From Petaurus breviceps papuanus (taxonomy: Eukaryota; Chordata; Mammalia; Diprotodontia; Petauridae): a DNA stretch of 64,000 bases. Location of the stretch: NCBI GenBank assembly GCA_028583685.1, contig JAMXIF010000032.1, positions 730,301 through 794,300 of the forward strand, in the 5' to 3' direction. Within the stretch, counting starts at the first letter, position 1. Each line of letters opens with the position of its first letter. A program made the position numbers and the translations under genes. The notes beneath the pieces were generated by a model. That model was given only the letters and a program-made list of their open reading frames with translations, had not been told where the DNA came from and did not search any database. Of the stretch, positions 21,836 through 32,309 are shown piece after piece.

Positions 21836-22268
21836 AGCTGAACTCATCAAGGAGGGAGCACTTGTCTCTCCCTATTTTATATACATATATTGAAGTTTGT
21901 GGCCTAAGAGCCTGACCTCTAATTCAGAGCATTAGGCTCCTTGATCTCACAATCGTTGCTTCATTAGCAATCCCCCACACAGTCAATCCCAGGATGCTAC
22001 TAATTATAGTAAAAGTTATGACTCACAAGTCCAAGTTCTTCAAAAGGGGAGTAAGTGAGGTATTCAATCTACAATATGTGCATGTGTGTATGTGTGTGTG
22101 CATACATATATATATTTCATGTATGTGTGTAATATATATTTGCATATATAAAATGTATGTACGTATATATCTCAATATCAGGTATGGAATGGGTATTTAT
22201 TTCCTACTGAGAAAGAAATGCCAAACATGGAAGAATCACATTGGGAACATTACCAGGATTAGCAAGAT
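21836..22268. other. Unique sequence with TG/TA microsatellite
   Basis: 22075-22172 is a mixed TGTG, CATATA and TATG tract. The flanks show nothing recognisable. Confidence 0.45.
22075..22172. repeat. TG/TATA mixed microsatellite
   Basis: gtgcatgtgtgtatgtg, catacatatatatatt and tatgtacgtatatat units in succession. Confidence 0.9.
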
Positions 22269-22269
22269 T

Positions 22270-22712
22270 TAGTTATTTTAATTTTTAATTTTTGGAATAA
22301 AAACAAGCATTTCTATAACATAGTACAACAAAAATGATTACATATGAAACTGTAACTCTATTATGCACAACTTATTCTTCCTTTCAAATATACAACAAAA
22401 TTATCATGGATATTTCTCTTTTTTTTCTCCCTTTCCCCACCCTACCCTAGAGATGGCTACCATTAGACACAAATAGGCACAGACAGACAGACAGACAGAT
22501 AGATAGATATAAAAAATCATTCTATGCATACTTTTATTTTCAGTTCTTTCTCTGGATGCAGATAGCATCTTTCTTCATATGTATTTTGTAGTTAATTTGA
22601 GTATTTATAATAATTGAAATAACATTCTCTCAAAGTTGTTCTTAAAACAATATTGCTATTACTGTATATAATGTTCTCTTGGTTCTGCTGATTTCCCTCT
22701 TGCACATATATA
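22270..22712 (-). mobile_element. L1-type LINE 3' UTR, antisense
   Basis: aaaacaagcatttctataac, atagtacaacaaaaatgatt, ctattatgcacaacttattc, cagttctttctctggatgc, caaagttgttcttaaaac, tattgctattactgtatat and gttctcttggttctgctga in order. Contains a small GACA/GATA array. Confidence 0.8.
22481..22508. repeat. (CAGA)n(TAGA)n microsatellite
   Basis: Five GACA units followed by three GATA units inside the antisense L1 3' UTR. Confidence 0.9.
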
Positions 22713-23186
22713 CAAATGCCTACATATAAATAAGTATGCACACATACATGTGGCTGTATCTACTCCTCGGGCTCTGCTTGCATCATGGCATGTGTCTTGC
22801 CAGGTTCAGAAGAAGGATTAAATATTCTTCACTTACTCTAAAAGCTTTCAGCCTAGAAGAAGGAGAGAACAAAAAAACAAAACAAACAAAAAAAGTAACA
22901 ATAGAGCACAATACAATAATATAGCGTATTCTTTTGTGTCATACACTATGAAGTATAAGTGTGAAGGGGTTAGATAATTTTCCATGCAAATGCTCAAAGA
23001 GGAGGGAGCCCCAAGGTGGTAAGAGGAGTCTCTTGGAAGGACTTGAGCCAAGGTCTGATGGGTGGGTAGGATATGGCCTGGCCTTAGTCAGATGGGTGGA
23101 AGCAGGGAGAAAGTCATTGCAAGTGACTGAAACATGAGTGAAGGTACAAATAAGAGACTCTTTGTGAAATGTTTATGGGGCTGTGA
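22713..23186. other. Unique sequence
   Basis: Nothing recognised apart from an A/C-rich stretch near 22871-22900. Confidence 0.4.
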
Positions 23187-23269
23187 GGAGAGGTAGTATG
23201 TTATAGTGGAGAGAGTACAGGACTGATTTCCTGTGCTCAAATTCTACCTCTTAAACTTACTGGCTGTAT
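23187..23269 (+). mobile_element. MIR-like SINE variant 1, 5' half (split)
   Basis: gtagtatgttatagtggaga, gtacaggactgatttcc, ctcaaattctacctctt and cttactggctgta. It stops just where the matching 3' half at 23589 resumes. Confidence 0.8.
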
Positions 23270-23588
23270 CAGTCAGTCCACAAGTATTTGTTAAGCACTA
23301 ATTATGTGACAGGCATCATGCTAAGCACTGGAGATACAGATACAAGTAAAAATAAAGATAGTCCCTGCCTAAGGAGCTTGTGTTATAATGGGTGAAGAGA
23401 ATACAGAAAAGGGAGCTGAGAGTGGAGGACTGGGGGATATGGTGGCAAATGCCAGAGAGTCAAAAAGCAGAATCAGGAGAGGAATGAGACTGGCTGCCTT
23501 AGGCCAAAAATGGAAGTTTGGGGAGCAACTCACCACTGTGAGCAAGGGGACACAGGAACAGCAGCAGGATGTGGCGGATAAGGGAAAC
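23270..23588 (-). mobile_element. L2-like fragment inserted into a SINE
   Basis: Antisense L2 3' end: agtccacaagtatttgtt, aagcactaattatgtgacag, gctaagcactggagatac and ctaaggagcttgtgttata. The inner part (23400-23588) is not clearly L2 and may be another element. Confidence 0.65.
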
Positions 23589-23742
23589 TCCTGGGCAAGT
23601 CACTTAACATCTATCATCTATAAAGTTAGGTGGTTGGATTTGACATGGCCTCAGTTTTCTCATCTGTAAGATAATGGAGTTGAATTTGATTTCTCTAAGG
23701 TCCTTTTCTATTCTCTATCTATAACCTTGTGATCCTATGAGA
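23589..23742 (+). mobile_element. MIR-like SINE variant 1, 3' half (split)
   Basis: ctgggcaagtcacttaac, ggcctcagttttctcatctg, aatttgatttctctaagg, ccttttctattctctatc and ttgtgatcctatga. Collinear with the half at 23187-23269. Confidence 0.85.
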
Positions 23743-23772
23743 ATGGCTTGATATAAGAAGAAATTGCATGCT

Positions 23773-24042
23773 ATAATAATAATACTTATAACAACAACAA
23801 ATTGCCTTTGCCTAATAGCTCTTAAAGGTTTGCAAAGTGTTTTGTGTATATTATCTCATTTGATGCTCACAATCCTGTGAGGTAGGTTATATTATTATCA
23901 CCATTCTGCTAAATGTGAAAGTAGCTAATTGATTTTCCCAGATTTTTACAGGAAGTTAGTATCAGAAGGAGGATTTAAACTCAGGTCTTATGGATTCCAA
24001 GTCCAAGTTCAACACTCTATTCATTGTACCACCTAGCTGCAG
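23773..24042 (-). mobile_element. MIR-like SINE, variant 2
   Basis: taataataatacttataac, cttaaaggtttgcaaagtg, ttatctcatttgatgctc, tcctgtgaggtaggttata, tttaaactcaggtctta and attgtaccacctagctgc. Full length, antisense. Confidence 0.9.
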
Positions 24043-24221
24043 GAATCAAATAGAAAGTAGGATTGAATAATTTAAGGTCAAGGAAGAACTTAAAAGTCAG
24101 GCAAATAAGTTTAATCTGTATCATAAAGCATGGGATTATGTGATTTCAAGCAGGAAAAATATCTTATATACTTGGAAGGGATTATATATAACTAGTGGGT
24201 TTCCCATTATTGGAAGTCTTT

Positions 24222-24480
24222 AAATTATATATATATGCATATGCATGTACACATATGTGTGTATATACATATATGCATACATACATATATGCACGTGCAC
24301 GTATACATATGTACACACAGAAGAACACATGTGTATATATTGGTATTCAAGCTAGATTTATCTATATATTGGTTTTTAAGCTATAAATATGTATATTTGG
24401 TATTCAAGTGACATATGCATATACAACATACATGTAGATAGAAAATTTGTGTGTGTATATACATATACATACATATTTGT
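24222..24480. repeat. Long TA/CATA/TG microsatellite region
   Basis: About 260 bases dominated by TATA, CATATG, ACATACAT and GTGTGTAT units, interrupted by attcaagctagatttatc-like unique bases. Confidence 0.85.
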
Positions 24481-24482
24481 CT

Positions 24483-24745
24483 CTTAAAGACCTCTAATAA
24501 TGGGGAGCTCACTAATCTCAGAGGGAGCCCCTATATTTTTAACAACTCTAATTGGGAGGAAAAGTTTCCTTATAACGAGAAGAAATTTGCCTTCCTAGAA
24601 TTCTTCTCTTTGTCTTAGTTCTGCCCTCCAGAATGAAGCAGAAAAAATCCCACCTTAATCCCTCTTTCATATGACCATTTTTCTAATATTTGAAGACAGA
24701 AATCATGAACCCAAACCCGTGTTCCTTTCTCCAAGCTAAATGGAA
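24483..24745 (-). mobile_element. CR1/L3-type LINE 3' end, antisense
   Basis: aagacctctaataatggg, gagctcactaatctcagag, aactctaattgggaggaaa, tttccttataacgag, tagttctgccctccagaat, aatccctctttcatatgac and atttgaagacagaaatcatg match the inverted CR1/L3 C-terminal coding and 3' sequence. Confidence 0.8.
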
Positions 24746-24811
24746 AAAACTTCTGTGGTCATATAGAGCAAGCTGTATGTAAGCAGTAATATCCTCTAAA
24801 ACAATAGTCAC

Positions 24812-24892
24812 CAAATATATATTATGTACTACTATGTGCCAGGCACTTTGCTAAAGTAGGCAAGGCAATTCCAGTCTCAAGGAGCCTATTTT
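24812..24892 (-). mobile_element. L2 3' tail fragment
   Basis: tatgtactactatgtgccag, gcactttgctaaagtagg and gtctcaaggagcctatttt; the inverted L2 3' end only. Confidence 0.7.
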
Positions 24893-25111
24893 ATACCAAA
24901 ATATGCTCCACAAAGTAATAACCCAACCTGTCTTGGAGGACCACTAGGAATGTGAGCCCATTACATGCAGAGGGAGTGCAATCATTTCCATGTCAGACTT
25001 TTCTAACTGTGGGATATTTTGCTTATATTTTGGTCCAATAAATTCTTTTCTACATCTGCCATTTATTACAATTAATTCTGTCCTTTAAGTTCAATAAAGT
25101 ATTATAATTAT

Positions 25112-25260
25112 TTTGGGCAGCTAGGTGGTGCAGTGAATAGAGCACCAGCCCTGGAGTCAGGAAGACTTGAGTTCAAATCCGGCCTCAGACACTTGACACA
25201 CTTACTATCCGCGTGACCTTGGGCAAGTTGCTTAACCCCAATTGCCCTCCAAAAAAAAAG
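25112..25260 (+). mobile_element. Type A SINE with target duplication
   Basis: gggcagctaggtggtgcagt, gaatagagcaccagccctgg, ttcaaatccggcctcagac, ttgggcaagttgcttaacc and tccaaaaaaaaag. A 10-bp perfect duplication ttataattat lies at 25102-25111 and 25263-25272. Close to the family consensus, so relatively young. Confidence 0.96.
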
Positions 25261-25282
25261 TTTTATAATTATAGCTTCTTAT

Positions 25283-25345
25283 ATCTTTATCACTATCCCT
25301 GTATTTGCAGCACAATGCAAGTCCTAGCACACAGTCGGTGCTTAG
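25283..25345 (+). mobile_element. L2/MIR 3' tail fragment
   Basis: tcctagcacacagtcggtgc and ttagtaaatgttc. Confidence 0.6.
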
Positions 25346-25370
25346 TAAATGTTCTCTCTGTCTGTTTACT

Positions 25371-25412
25371 TATCTCTCTATCTACCTACCTACCTATATA
25401 TGTATCTAACTT
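25371..25412. repeat. CTAT/CTAC microsatellite
   Basis: atctctctatctacctac and ctacctatatatgtatc. Confidence 0.85.
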
Positions 25413-26394
25413 GTTATTTCTATAATGGTTTTAGTTCCCTTCTACTTCAAACACTATGATGCTATAAACATATAATGTATCCAACTTTATAGATACAGAT
25501 GTACATCTGTATCCACATTCATTTAGTGGATTTAGAGCAGGAATGAGTTTTAAAACTTACCTGTTGCCTTCAGGAAGATTGAGGAAGAAGGGCCCACCTG
25601 TCATCTCTGTAGTATGTGAGCTAAATCTAGCATTCTGCATCTAAGACCACACAAATTTTCCCCAAAACCAAGTCAGGGCAAGTCATCTTTCTTATATCTG
25701 AGAACCAGGAAGCATTTTTCTTAAAAAAAAAAACACTTTAATGAATAAATGGTATTCCCATTGGTTATTTATCTACTTCTTGAATTTGAATAGAATCCTA
25801 CTGATAATTATAGCATTTCACTATTCGATAGAAAATTGGCACCTGCTGCATGTAGATAATAGCACAATTCAACATCTATGAAATAGAGAATTTTCTACTA
25901 ATTTCTGCCTTGAAATTCGTAAATTATTGGTGGAATTACTTATTAAAATTAAAAAAGTTTTAGAGTCGTGGAGCCAATGGAAATCAGCATTTGTTCATTA
26001 ACATGTTTGAAATTAGAGGAAACTGCAGTCTATAGATACTCAGTCCAGGCTGTACCAAGGCATCTCAGGAGAGAAGCTGGTTCTTGGCAAAGTCACTTTC
26101 TTTTGAGGATAGATTCAGTCTAGGATGAGGAACTCCTTGTAACCCCTTTGTCAAATCCATTTAAATTCTATCCAAAGTAAAAAGGAGAAGAGGTGGATTT
26201 TGTGGTTGGTTGGTTGTTTTTAGGTTGACCCTCCATCAGGGCCTCAACTAGGGAAGTCCAAGTATAGCTTAAATAGTAGAATATTAATGAGAACAAGAGG
26301 AGCTGTCCCAGGTTCTGAATAGACTTTGGGACCTGGGACAGCACTGGGGTTTTTGCAAAGTGAATATCTTCTCCTTTAAGACGTACCATTTTTA
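25413..26394. other. Unique sequence, about 1 kb
   Basis: No transposon recognised. AT-rich parts near 25740-26010 look like ordinary noncoding DNA. A frame at 26168-26401 (minus) has no domain. Confidence 0.4.
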
Positions 26395-26548
26395 GGGGCA
26401 ACTTTTAGGTGACACAGGGCATAGAACACTTGTGCTGGAGTCAGGAATACCTGAGTTCAAATCCTGCCTCAGCACTTACTAGTTATGTGGTCCTGAGCAA
26501 GATTTTCTCTATTCCCCCCTCCTCACAAAAATGATGCATAATAAAAAA
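26395..26548 (+). mobile_element. Type A SINE, diverged
   Basis: ggggcaacttttaggtgaca, ggagtcaggaatacctgag, ttcaaatcctgcctcagc and gcacttactagttatgtgg, then a decayed 3' part and an A-rich tail. Confidence 0.85.
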
Positions 26549-26562
26549 AATACAACACGCAA

Positions 26563-26640
26563 TTATAGAATTTCAGTGTTGTAAAGAACGTCAAAGGGCA
26601 TCTATTTCTTTTAGTCTTTGTTTGACAGAGAATTATGTCT
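26563..26640 (-). mobile_element. MIR-like SINE variant 1 fragment
   Basis: aattatagaatttcagtg, taaagaacgtcaaagggcat and ttgacagagaattatg. Confidence 0.5.
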
Positions 26641-26644
26641 ACAA

Positions 26645-26868
26645 CCTATAGTATGGTACAGTGGAAGCATTTGGTATTAGAGGGCCTAAATTCATATTCT
26701 AACTTTTATGTTTACTAACAGTTGTGACTTTTATGTTCATCTGTCAAGTGGACATAATAGAATAGTACCTTCCTTCTGGGATTGTTATGAATCTCAAATA
26801 ATATATTTCAAGCACTTTGTAAACCTTAACATACTATATAAACTGTTGTTATTATTACTGTTATTACC
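26645..26868 (+). mobile_element. MIR-like SINE, variant 2
   Basis: agtatggtacagtggaag, gttcatctgtcaagtgga, gtaccttccttctgggatt, caagcactttgtaaacctta and gttgttattattactg. Confidence 0.8.
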
Positions 26869-26922
26869 CACAATGCACATAGTAGGTACTCAGTAAATAT
26901 TTACTTGAATGATTGAAATAAG
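26869..26922 (+). mobile_element. L2/MIR 3' tail fragment
   Basis: aatgcacatagtaggtactc, agtaaatatttacttgaatg; directly after a variant 2 SINE and perhaps part of its composite tail. Confidence 0.6.
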
Positions 26923-27610
26923 ATCATTCTCCTCACCTTACAGGCCATTTGTTGTTTTCCTGCTGGTTATAATTTTCAAGAAATTGCTTCTCTCCCTGCT
27001 CTGGCCACCTCTGGCCCATGCACCAGAGAGTTAAACAGCGTAAAGTAGAACTCCTAAAGTCCCTACCAGAGAAAGACTTTGGGTGAGGACCTTGCTGTGA
27101 CTCATTCCATAAAGCTCTTAAAACCTTGTCCAAAGTGAGGAAGGGAAAAGGTTTTCTGAGGTTAGAATGAAACTCACATGTGTGCTTAGAGGTGAAGTGT
27201 TTAGCGATTTTTCTTCTTCTGTCACTTCTAATTATTCCTATGGGTGTATGATTCTTTTTTCTTTTTAAATTTAAATTTCAACTGTTATTACAGTTGGGTT
27301 TTAAAACAGATTTTTCTCACTGTTGCTTTTTGCTTATTGTGGAAGCAAGTGGCCCTGGAGGCCAGCAAGTTATTGTAATAGGGCTCATTCATCCCCAGTA
27401 TTTGTGAATGCAGTCAGGAAAAGATTTTCCTTCATGGTCGGGCATCTTTAGTTTTAAAACTTGCAATGAATGTATTTCATCAAATTTATGCCCATCACTG
27501 AGAGATAATCTTTGCCAGGAAAGAAGATGCCATCGAAGAGATGAGATCCTGGGTGGCAGAGTGTGCCAACATCAGGAATATTGAAGAATGTGCAGAAATG
27601 TTTTATCTGT
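26923..27610. other. Unique sequence, part possibly conserved
   Basis: 27225-27545 lacks repeats and has cttctaattattcctat, ttattacagttgggtttt, ttattgtaatagggctc and a long non-biased stretch; a weak conserved noncoding candidate. Confidence 0.35.
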
Positions 27611-27611
27611 G

Positions 27612-27712
27612 CTATAGCCAAGCCACCTTACCTCCCTTGACATTAGTTCCTTTAAAAATGAGTGCTGGATTATGAGATGATCTCCAAGGTCCCTTTTAGT
27701 TTTTAATCTGTC
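27612..27712 (+). mobile_element. MIR-like SINE variant 1, 3' part
   Basis: tgctatagccaagccac, tgctggattatgagatgat and ctccaaggtcccttttag. Confidence 0.6.
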
Positions 27713-27904
27713 TCATTTTCTCCTTCACTTTGTAGCTATCTACAGGGTCTATGCCAAAGGACTGTTTTATATAAAAATATTTTAATATTTTTCAGCAGTT
27801 CATCCCATTTGGATAGAACTGTTGTTATACATAATTCTACTCTATTGTGAATAAGGAGATCGCATTTCAAAATTTACAAGACACGATTCTGAGGCATCTG
27901 TGTA

Positions 27905-28122
27905 GGCATTCCCTTCTTTCTTCCTTCTTTTTTCCCATTCTTCCTTCCTTCCTCTCTTCTCCCTTCTTTTCTCCCTCCTTAAATTTCTCTTTTGTTTCAT
28001 TCCTCCCTTCTTTCCTCCATTCTTTCCTTTTCCCTTTCTCTCACCTTCCTTTCCTCAATTCCTTTCTTCTCTTTTTCATTCTTTCTTTCCTCTCCACTCC
28101 CCTTCTTCTTTTCCTCTCTATA
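27905..28122. repeat. Polypyrimidine (TTCC-like) tract
   Basis: About 215 bases of irregular CTTCC, TTTCTC and CCTTT units with few purines. Ser/Phe/Leu-rich frames over it are compositional. Confidence 0.9.
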
Positions 28123-28690
28123 CAGTAAAAATCTATCATTTTCTGCATGTAATTTCCATCTTGCCTGTGTGTTAAAGTAGGAGATTAACAGCCTAATAAG
28201 ATCAATGCTGTTCAACATGATGACCCCATCCATTTGGTGACTGGCTCTCTAGGTTCAAGTCCAGCCAATCCAACAAGTGAATGAGAAGAGATTCAAACAG
28301 TAGGCTCACTATACAGCAGTTGGAGAGAGGTTTTGTGGATTCTGTCACTGCAAGGAATAGTCCCCAAGCAAGAGTTATCTAATAGTAGATTACTGTCTAT
28401 CCATAGGTAGCTCAAAGCTGTACCTTAGTTGGCCTGTCCTCTAGTTCCTGAATGGAATGGATGCTTTCTTCCTCTTTCTAGGGCTATTTAGACTTTGTTT
28501 CTTCAAAAAAAAACTAGGGGTTCTCTGCTATAAATGTGTCTCTTCTCAGTGCCCACCCCCTTACCAAGGACTTCACTCCCCCCATATTCCAGAGAGGTAA
28601 AAAGAATAATTCTAATGTGAATTAAAATTGGGCCCTACAGTCTTGGAAATATTCTATAGTCTAAGGCCTTGTGGCCATCACTATACTATC
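28123..28690. other. Unique sequence
   Basis: No feature recognised. Confidence 0.4.
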
Positions 28691-28691
28691 A

Positions 28692-28765
28692 TAATCAGTC
28701 ATTGAACAAGCGTTTATGAAGAATGTCCTATGTGATGAGCTATAAGAAACACAATAGAAGTATAT
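28692..28765 (-). mobile_element. L2 3' tail fragment
   Basis: aatcagtcattgaacaagcg, tttatgaagaatgtcctatg; the inverted L2 terminus, short and worn. Confidence 0.55.
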
Positions 28766-28829
28766 ATATTGGCAAGAATGTTTAAAAATTTCAGTTTTAT
28801 TTAAAACTTTTGCCAAACCCTTCTACATT

Positions 28830-29085
28830 TTTTCTCCCCCCACCTTTACCACCTGAATTTCTTCAAGTCCCAACTCGAATCCCATATTCTATAGGAAGCC
28901 TTTCCCAATTCCCCTTAATTTGAGTCCCTTTCTTGAATACTTTCTCTTTATCCTGTATATAGCTTGTCTGTACACAGTTATTTTCATATTGCTTCCCCCA
29001 TTATGACTGTAACTGCCTCAAGGATAGCAGCAACATAGTGTCTGACACATAGTAGTAGGCCCTTAATAAATTCTGTTGATTGACT
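28830..29085 (+). mobile_element. L2 LINE 3' end
   Basis: tcttcaagtcccaactcga, ataggaagcctttcccaatt, tatgactgtaactgcctcaa, gtctgacacatagtagtagg and ccttaataaattctgttga give a classic L2 3' UTR. Confidence 0.85.
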
Positions 29086-29104
29086 TCGGTCTCATTTGCT
29101 CCTT

Positions 29105-29302
29105 ATATCTTCACAACACCTATAAGATGTATTTTTGTATTTGAGGGTGGGTGGTTTGCAGCAGTATTTTTTAAATAGGTATGTAAACTGAGGCCCTTTG
29201 GGATTAATTGACTTGCTCAGTGTCACAGAGCAATTTAGAAGCAGCGCTAAAGCAAGAATCCCTGGTGTGCTGACTCCTAGTCATTTTTCCTCTTAGACCA
29301 CC
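29105..29302 (-). mobile_element. MIR-like SINE, variant 2
   Basis: tatcttcacaacacctata, atgtaaactgaggccctttg, gacttgctcagtgtcacag and tgtgctgactcctag. Confidence 0.75.
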
Positions 29303-30355
29303 CTGAATCATGATCTGGGTCAGAATAATTTTCAACAAATCTTCAAGAGTCCCAGCTTCCCCTAAGAAAGAGAAAATGGGTAGCGTCAGCCCGTGGCCTT
29401 CCCTGCTAAGCACTTTCCATTCACCTCAGCTCTCTCCCATGTCTATTATAGGATATGTCTGGCCTTGTGAGTCATGCAGCATATTATCTTTCAAAGCAAG
29501 CCAGTGAGATTAGAGAGAGCCTCTTATGAAAAGCGAGTGAAGAAAATGAAGGCATTAAATGAAACTCCAGCCTGGGTGAATGGGATTCCTACTTTTGTCT
29601 CTCTAACTAGAGAAAAGCACTGCCTGGCAATAAGTATACCACGAGGCTTTGGGCAAACAGTTCCTTCCTCTTCCTCCATGCCCCTAGATTCATTGAGCCT
29701 GCTTTGGTGCTGTCCTTTAGTAGAAGGCTTTTGCTACTGGCTGGTTACTGGAGGAAAAAAAAACAAGGCTAAAACTAAGTGAGTGATGAATCAAAATTAA
29801 AACAGTCTAGTCTCTGAGATCAGATAATGGCTTCAGCACTAGGTTCTTTTTTTCCCCCATGATTTTAGTGTCTGAGAAAGAGACATATGGTGTGTGAGAA
29901 GTACAAGCTTTCCCTGACTGTTAGTGTAGTTTCTGTGAGACATGCCTATGTGCTTTCCACCCTCCTATAGCCTCCACTTAGTCTAATGCTTCTGTCAAGA
30001 CCCTTAGTAACCACAGGCACCAAGGAAACATAGAAAAAAATAGATGTGTGCCCAGTTGAGATGGGTATGAAATGTTTTTCTCTAAAACCAGATTTTTTGA
30101 GTAATGCTATTTGATGGATGGGTGAAATGTTTAGTGTACCAGTTGTATAGGGTAGCTAGGGGTCAGTGGAGATAGTGAAGGAATCGGTGGGCTGAGAATT
30201 TGGACGGGAGAAGAATTTTATGAGTTTGTTTCATTGGTCTGTAACTTTAGTTTAGGAAAGTAGTATATGTCTAAAGGCTGGACATTTCTCTTGTACTCAT
30301 AGACCTAGGTATTACAGGAAAATATCTTGTTATGAAGGAGTAGTTGTGGTGTAGG
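29303..30355. other. Unique sequence, about 1 kb
   Basis: No repeat recognised and no convincing exon. Frames at 29310-29507 and 29474-29782 lack domains. Confidence 0.4.
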
Positions 30356-30356
30356 G

Positions 30357-30562
30357 TGGAGGTGTCAAATATACTGCCCACATCACTCCCAAGAGTAGTC
30401 TGAGCCAGATTAAAATGTAGTTGGGAGATATTTAACAAAAAAATTAAAATACAATAAAGCATAGATAATATCAATATGTGGTTTTCTAAGACAGTATGCA
30501 GCCTGCTGGATCCTTATGTATGCTGTAGTAGATTCTCTTTCTATTTGAGTTTGATGCCTCTC
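30357..30562. mobile_element. hAT-like nonautonomous DNA transposon (MITE)
   Basis: About 205 bases bounded by inverted termini gaggtgtcaaa (30359-30369) and tttgatgcctc (30550-30560), one mismatch. The hAT family uses CAGGGGTGTCAAA-like ends. Flanking 8-mers gtgtaggg and atgtagta resemble a decayed 8-bp target duplication. Confidence 0.65.
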
Positions 30563-30564
30563 AT

Positions 30565-30685
30565 GTAGTAGATAGAGTGAGTCAGGAGAACCTGGCCTCA
30601 ATTCTAGCTTCTGATACCTACTAGCTATGTGACCTTGAGCAAAAGTCACTTAATCTTAGTGGACAGAGCTTAAACAAACAACAAA
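30565..30685 (+). mobile_element. tRNA-derived SINE, 5' truncated
   Basis: tagatagagtgagtcaggag, acctggcctcaattctagc, ctagctatgtgaccttgag and cacttaatcttagtgg. Abuts the 3' end of the hAT-like element. Confidence 0.75.
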
Positions 30686-31073
30686 AATTAATGTGTCATT
30701 ATCTTATGGTTGGATTCTGAGATTTTAAAAATCTATGTTCCCAGGGTATAAAACCCCTTGTGGGTTGGAGGTCATTCAAAGGGCAAAAAGAAAAAGAAGC
30801 ACATGAGAGGCAGGTAGATGCTCTAACATATTGCTATCTGAGAACTGCACCCAAGAAGTGGCCAAAAGATCTTTCTGATGAAAGTTCTATGATAGGAAAA
30901 GAAGGTGAACAGTCATGTCAAGAAGCCACATATTCCTCTGGTTTTATACAGGCAGTGTCATGAAGGGACCTCTCTATAGAGTATGGGAAGGCATAGGAAA
31001 GAAGTCCAAAGGACAAAAGATTGGATTGGTACTTAGAATGATGACATCAGAGATCCAATGAAGTGTACATATC
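30686..31073. other. Unique sequence
   Basis: Nothing recognised. Confidence 0.4.
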
Positions 31074-31074
31074 T

Positions 31075-31280
31075 TGATAATCATAGCATCATGGATTTGT
31101 AACTGGCAGGGATGTTCGAAGTAATCTGGTCCAGCCCTCTTCATTTTATTGATAGGGAAACAGATATGGATGACAGTTAAATGAGTTGCCCAAGAACATA
31201 AAGGAACCAAGCAGTAGAACCAGGATTTGAATCCCAGTCCTCAGGCTCCGCATCCAATACCCTTTCCACTTTGCCTTCAT
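31075..31280 (-). mobile_element. MIR-like SINE, variant 1
   Basis: aatcatagcatcatggattt, ggtccagccctcttcatt, gttgcccaagaacataaagg, aggatttgaatcccagtcc and cactttgccttc. Confidence 0.85.
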
Positions 31281-31324
31281 TGGCAAATTTAAGTCATCTT
31301 GTTGCTAAACTTTCATTAAAGCTA

Positions 31325-31440
31325 CACATAAAATGTTAGTACTGGAAAAGACTGTTGTAGTCTAGTGCAACCCTTTTATTTTATAAATGAGAAAATGAGG
31401 ATCACAAAAGTGAATCTACCTGACATGGTTCATATAGCTA
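31325..31440 (-). mobile_element. MIR-like SINE variant 1, partial
   Basis: aaaatgttagtactggaaa, agtctagtgcaacccttt and ttataaatgagaaaatgagg. Confidence 0.7.
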
Positions 31441-32075
31441 TTGCTCATAAATCATAAAATATTAGTCAAAAACTGCTTGACAATAACCTCTTTCCCCTTC
31501 TACTAACTGCTTCTCTGCTTCCTCCTCAAAACACCTGAAGCAACTAATGATAAGTGGTTTCTTTTCAAGAGACAAAACTCCAGCCCAAGTTTCTATTATA
31601 AATCTAGGGATGGACCATTTTTTAAGCCTAAGGGATATACTCTAGTCTGAAAACAAAATACAAGTAGCTAATAGACCAACAGATTGAGGAAGGGATGAGA
31701 ATGATAGGGAAAACTGACCTTGACAAGACTCATCTTAAAACAAGAAATTATCTGTGTCCCAGAATGAAAGAGAAGGAAAGCAAGAGGGGGTGGGGAGAAC
31801 ACACTGAGCTCTACCTGGAACTGTTATCCACTTTAGTGGAATGTTACAGATTTTGTCTGTGTCTCAGAGGTCTTACCAAAAATATCTTCATTTAAAATCT
31901 AGGGATGTGGAGGAAAAGAGGCCTATGTTAGTTAAGGGAGGATAGGAGACAGGAGGACAGCTTTATCTAAGGTTACAGCTTCCTTAAAGCAGTGCTGAAG
32001 TGGTTATGGACATAAGAAGCAATATGAAAATTTCTGAGGAGAAAATTTCCAACACAGAATCACAAGAAAAAAAAT
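31441..32075. other. Unique sequence
   Basis: No repeat family or exon recognised. Confidence 0.4.
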
Positions 32076-32076
32076 G

Positions 32077-32309
32077 ATAATAGTTCAATTTTGTAGCACT
32101 TTAGGGTTGGAAAGATACATTAGCTCATTCCCAGTAACCCCATGAGAAAGATGCTATAATTATCCCCATTTTACAGATGAAGAAAGTGAGTTGGAGATAA
32201 AATCATGGAGATAAAATGATTTGCTCTTGGTTATGCAGCTTTACTTACCTGACTGGGGAAGTGAAGCCATGTCCTCTTGACTCCAAGCCTAGTACTTTAT
32301 ATACTTTGA
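32077..32309 (-). mobile_element. MIR-like SINE, variant 2
   Basis: ttgtagcactttagggttgg, ttatccccattttacagatg, aagaaagtgagttggaga, gatttgctcttggttatgc and cctcttgactccaagcc. Confidence 0.85.

Noticed and set aside
22481-22508. CRISPR-like short repeats
   Set aside because: A simple GACA/GATA microsatellite in vertebrate DNA; no spacer structure.
25112-25260. A genuine tRNA gene in the gagttcaaatccggcc segment
   Set aside because: The B-box-like segment belongs to a tRNA-derived SINE with an A-rich tail and target duplication; no cloverleaf is preserved.
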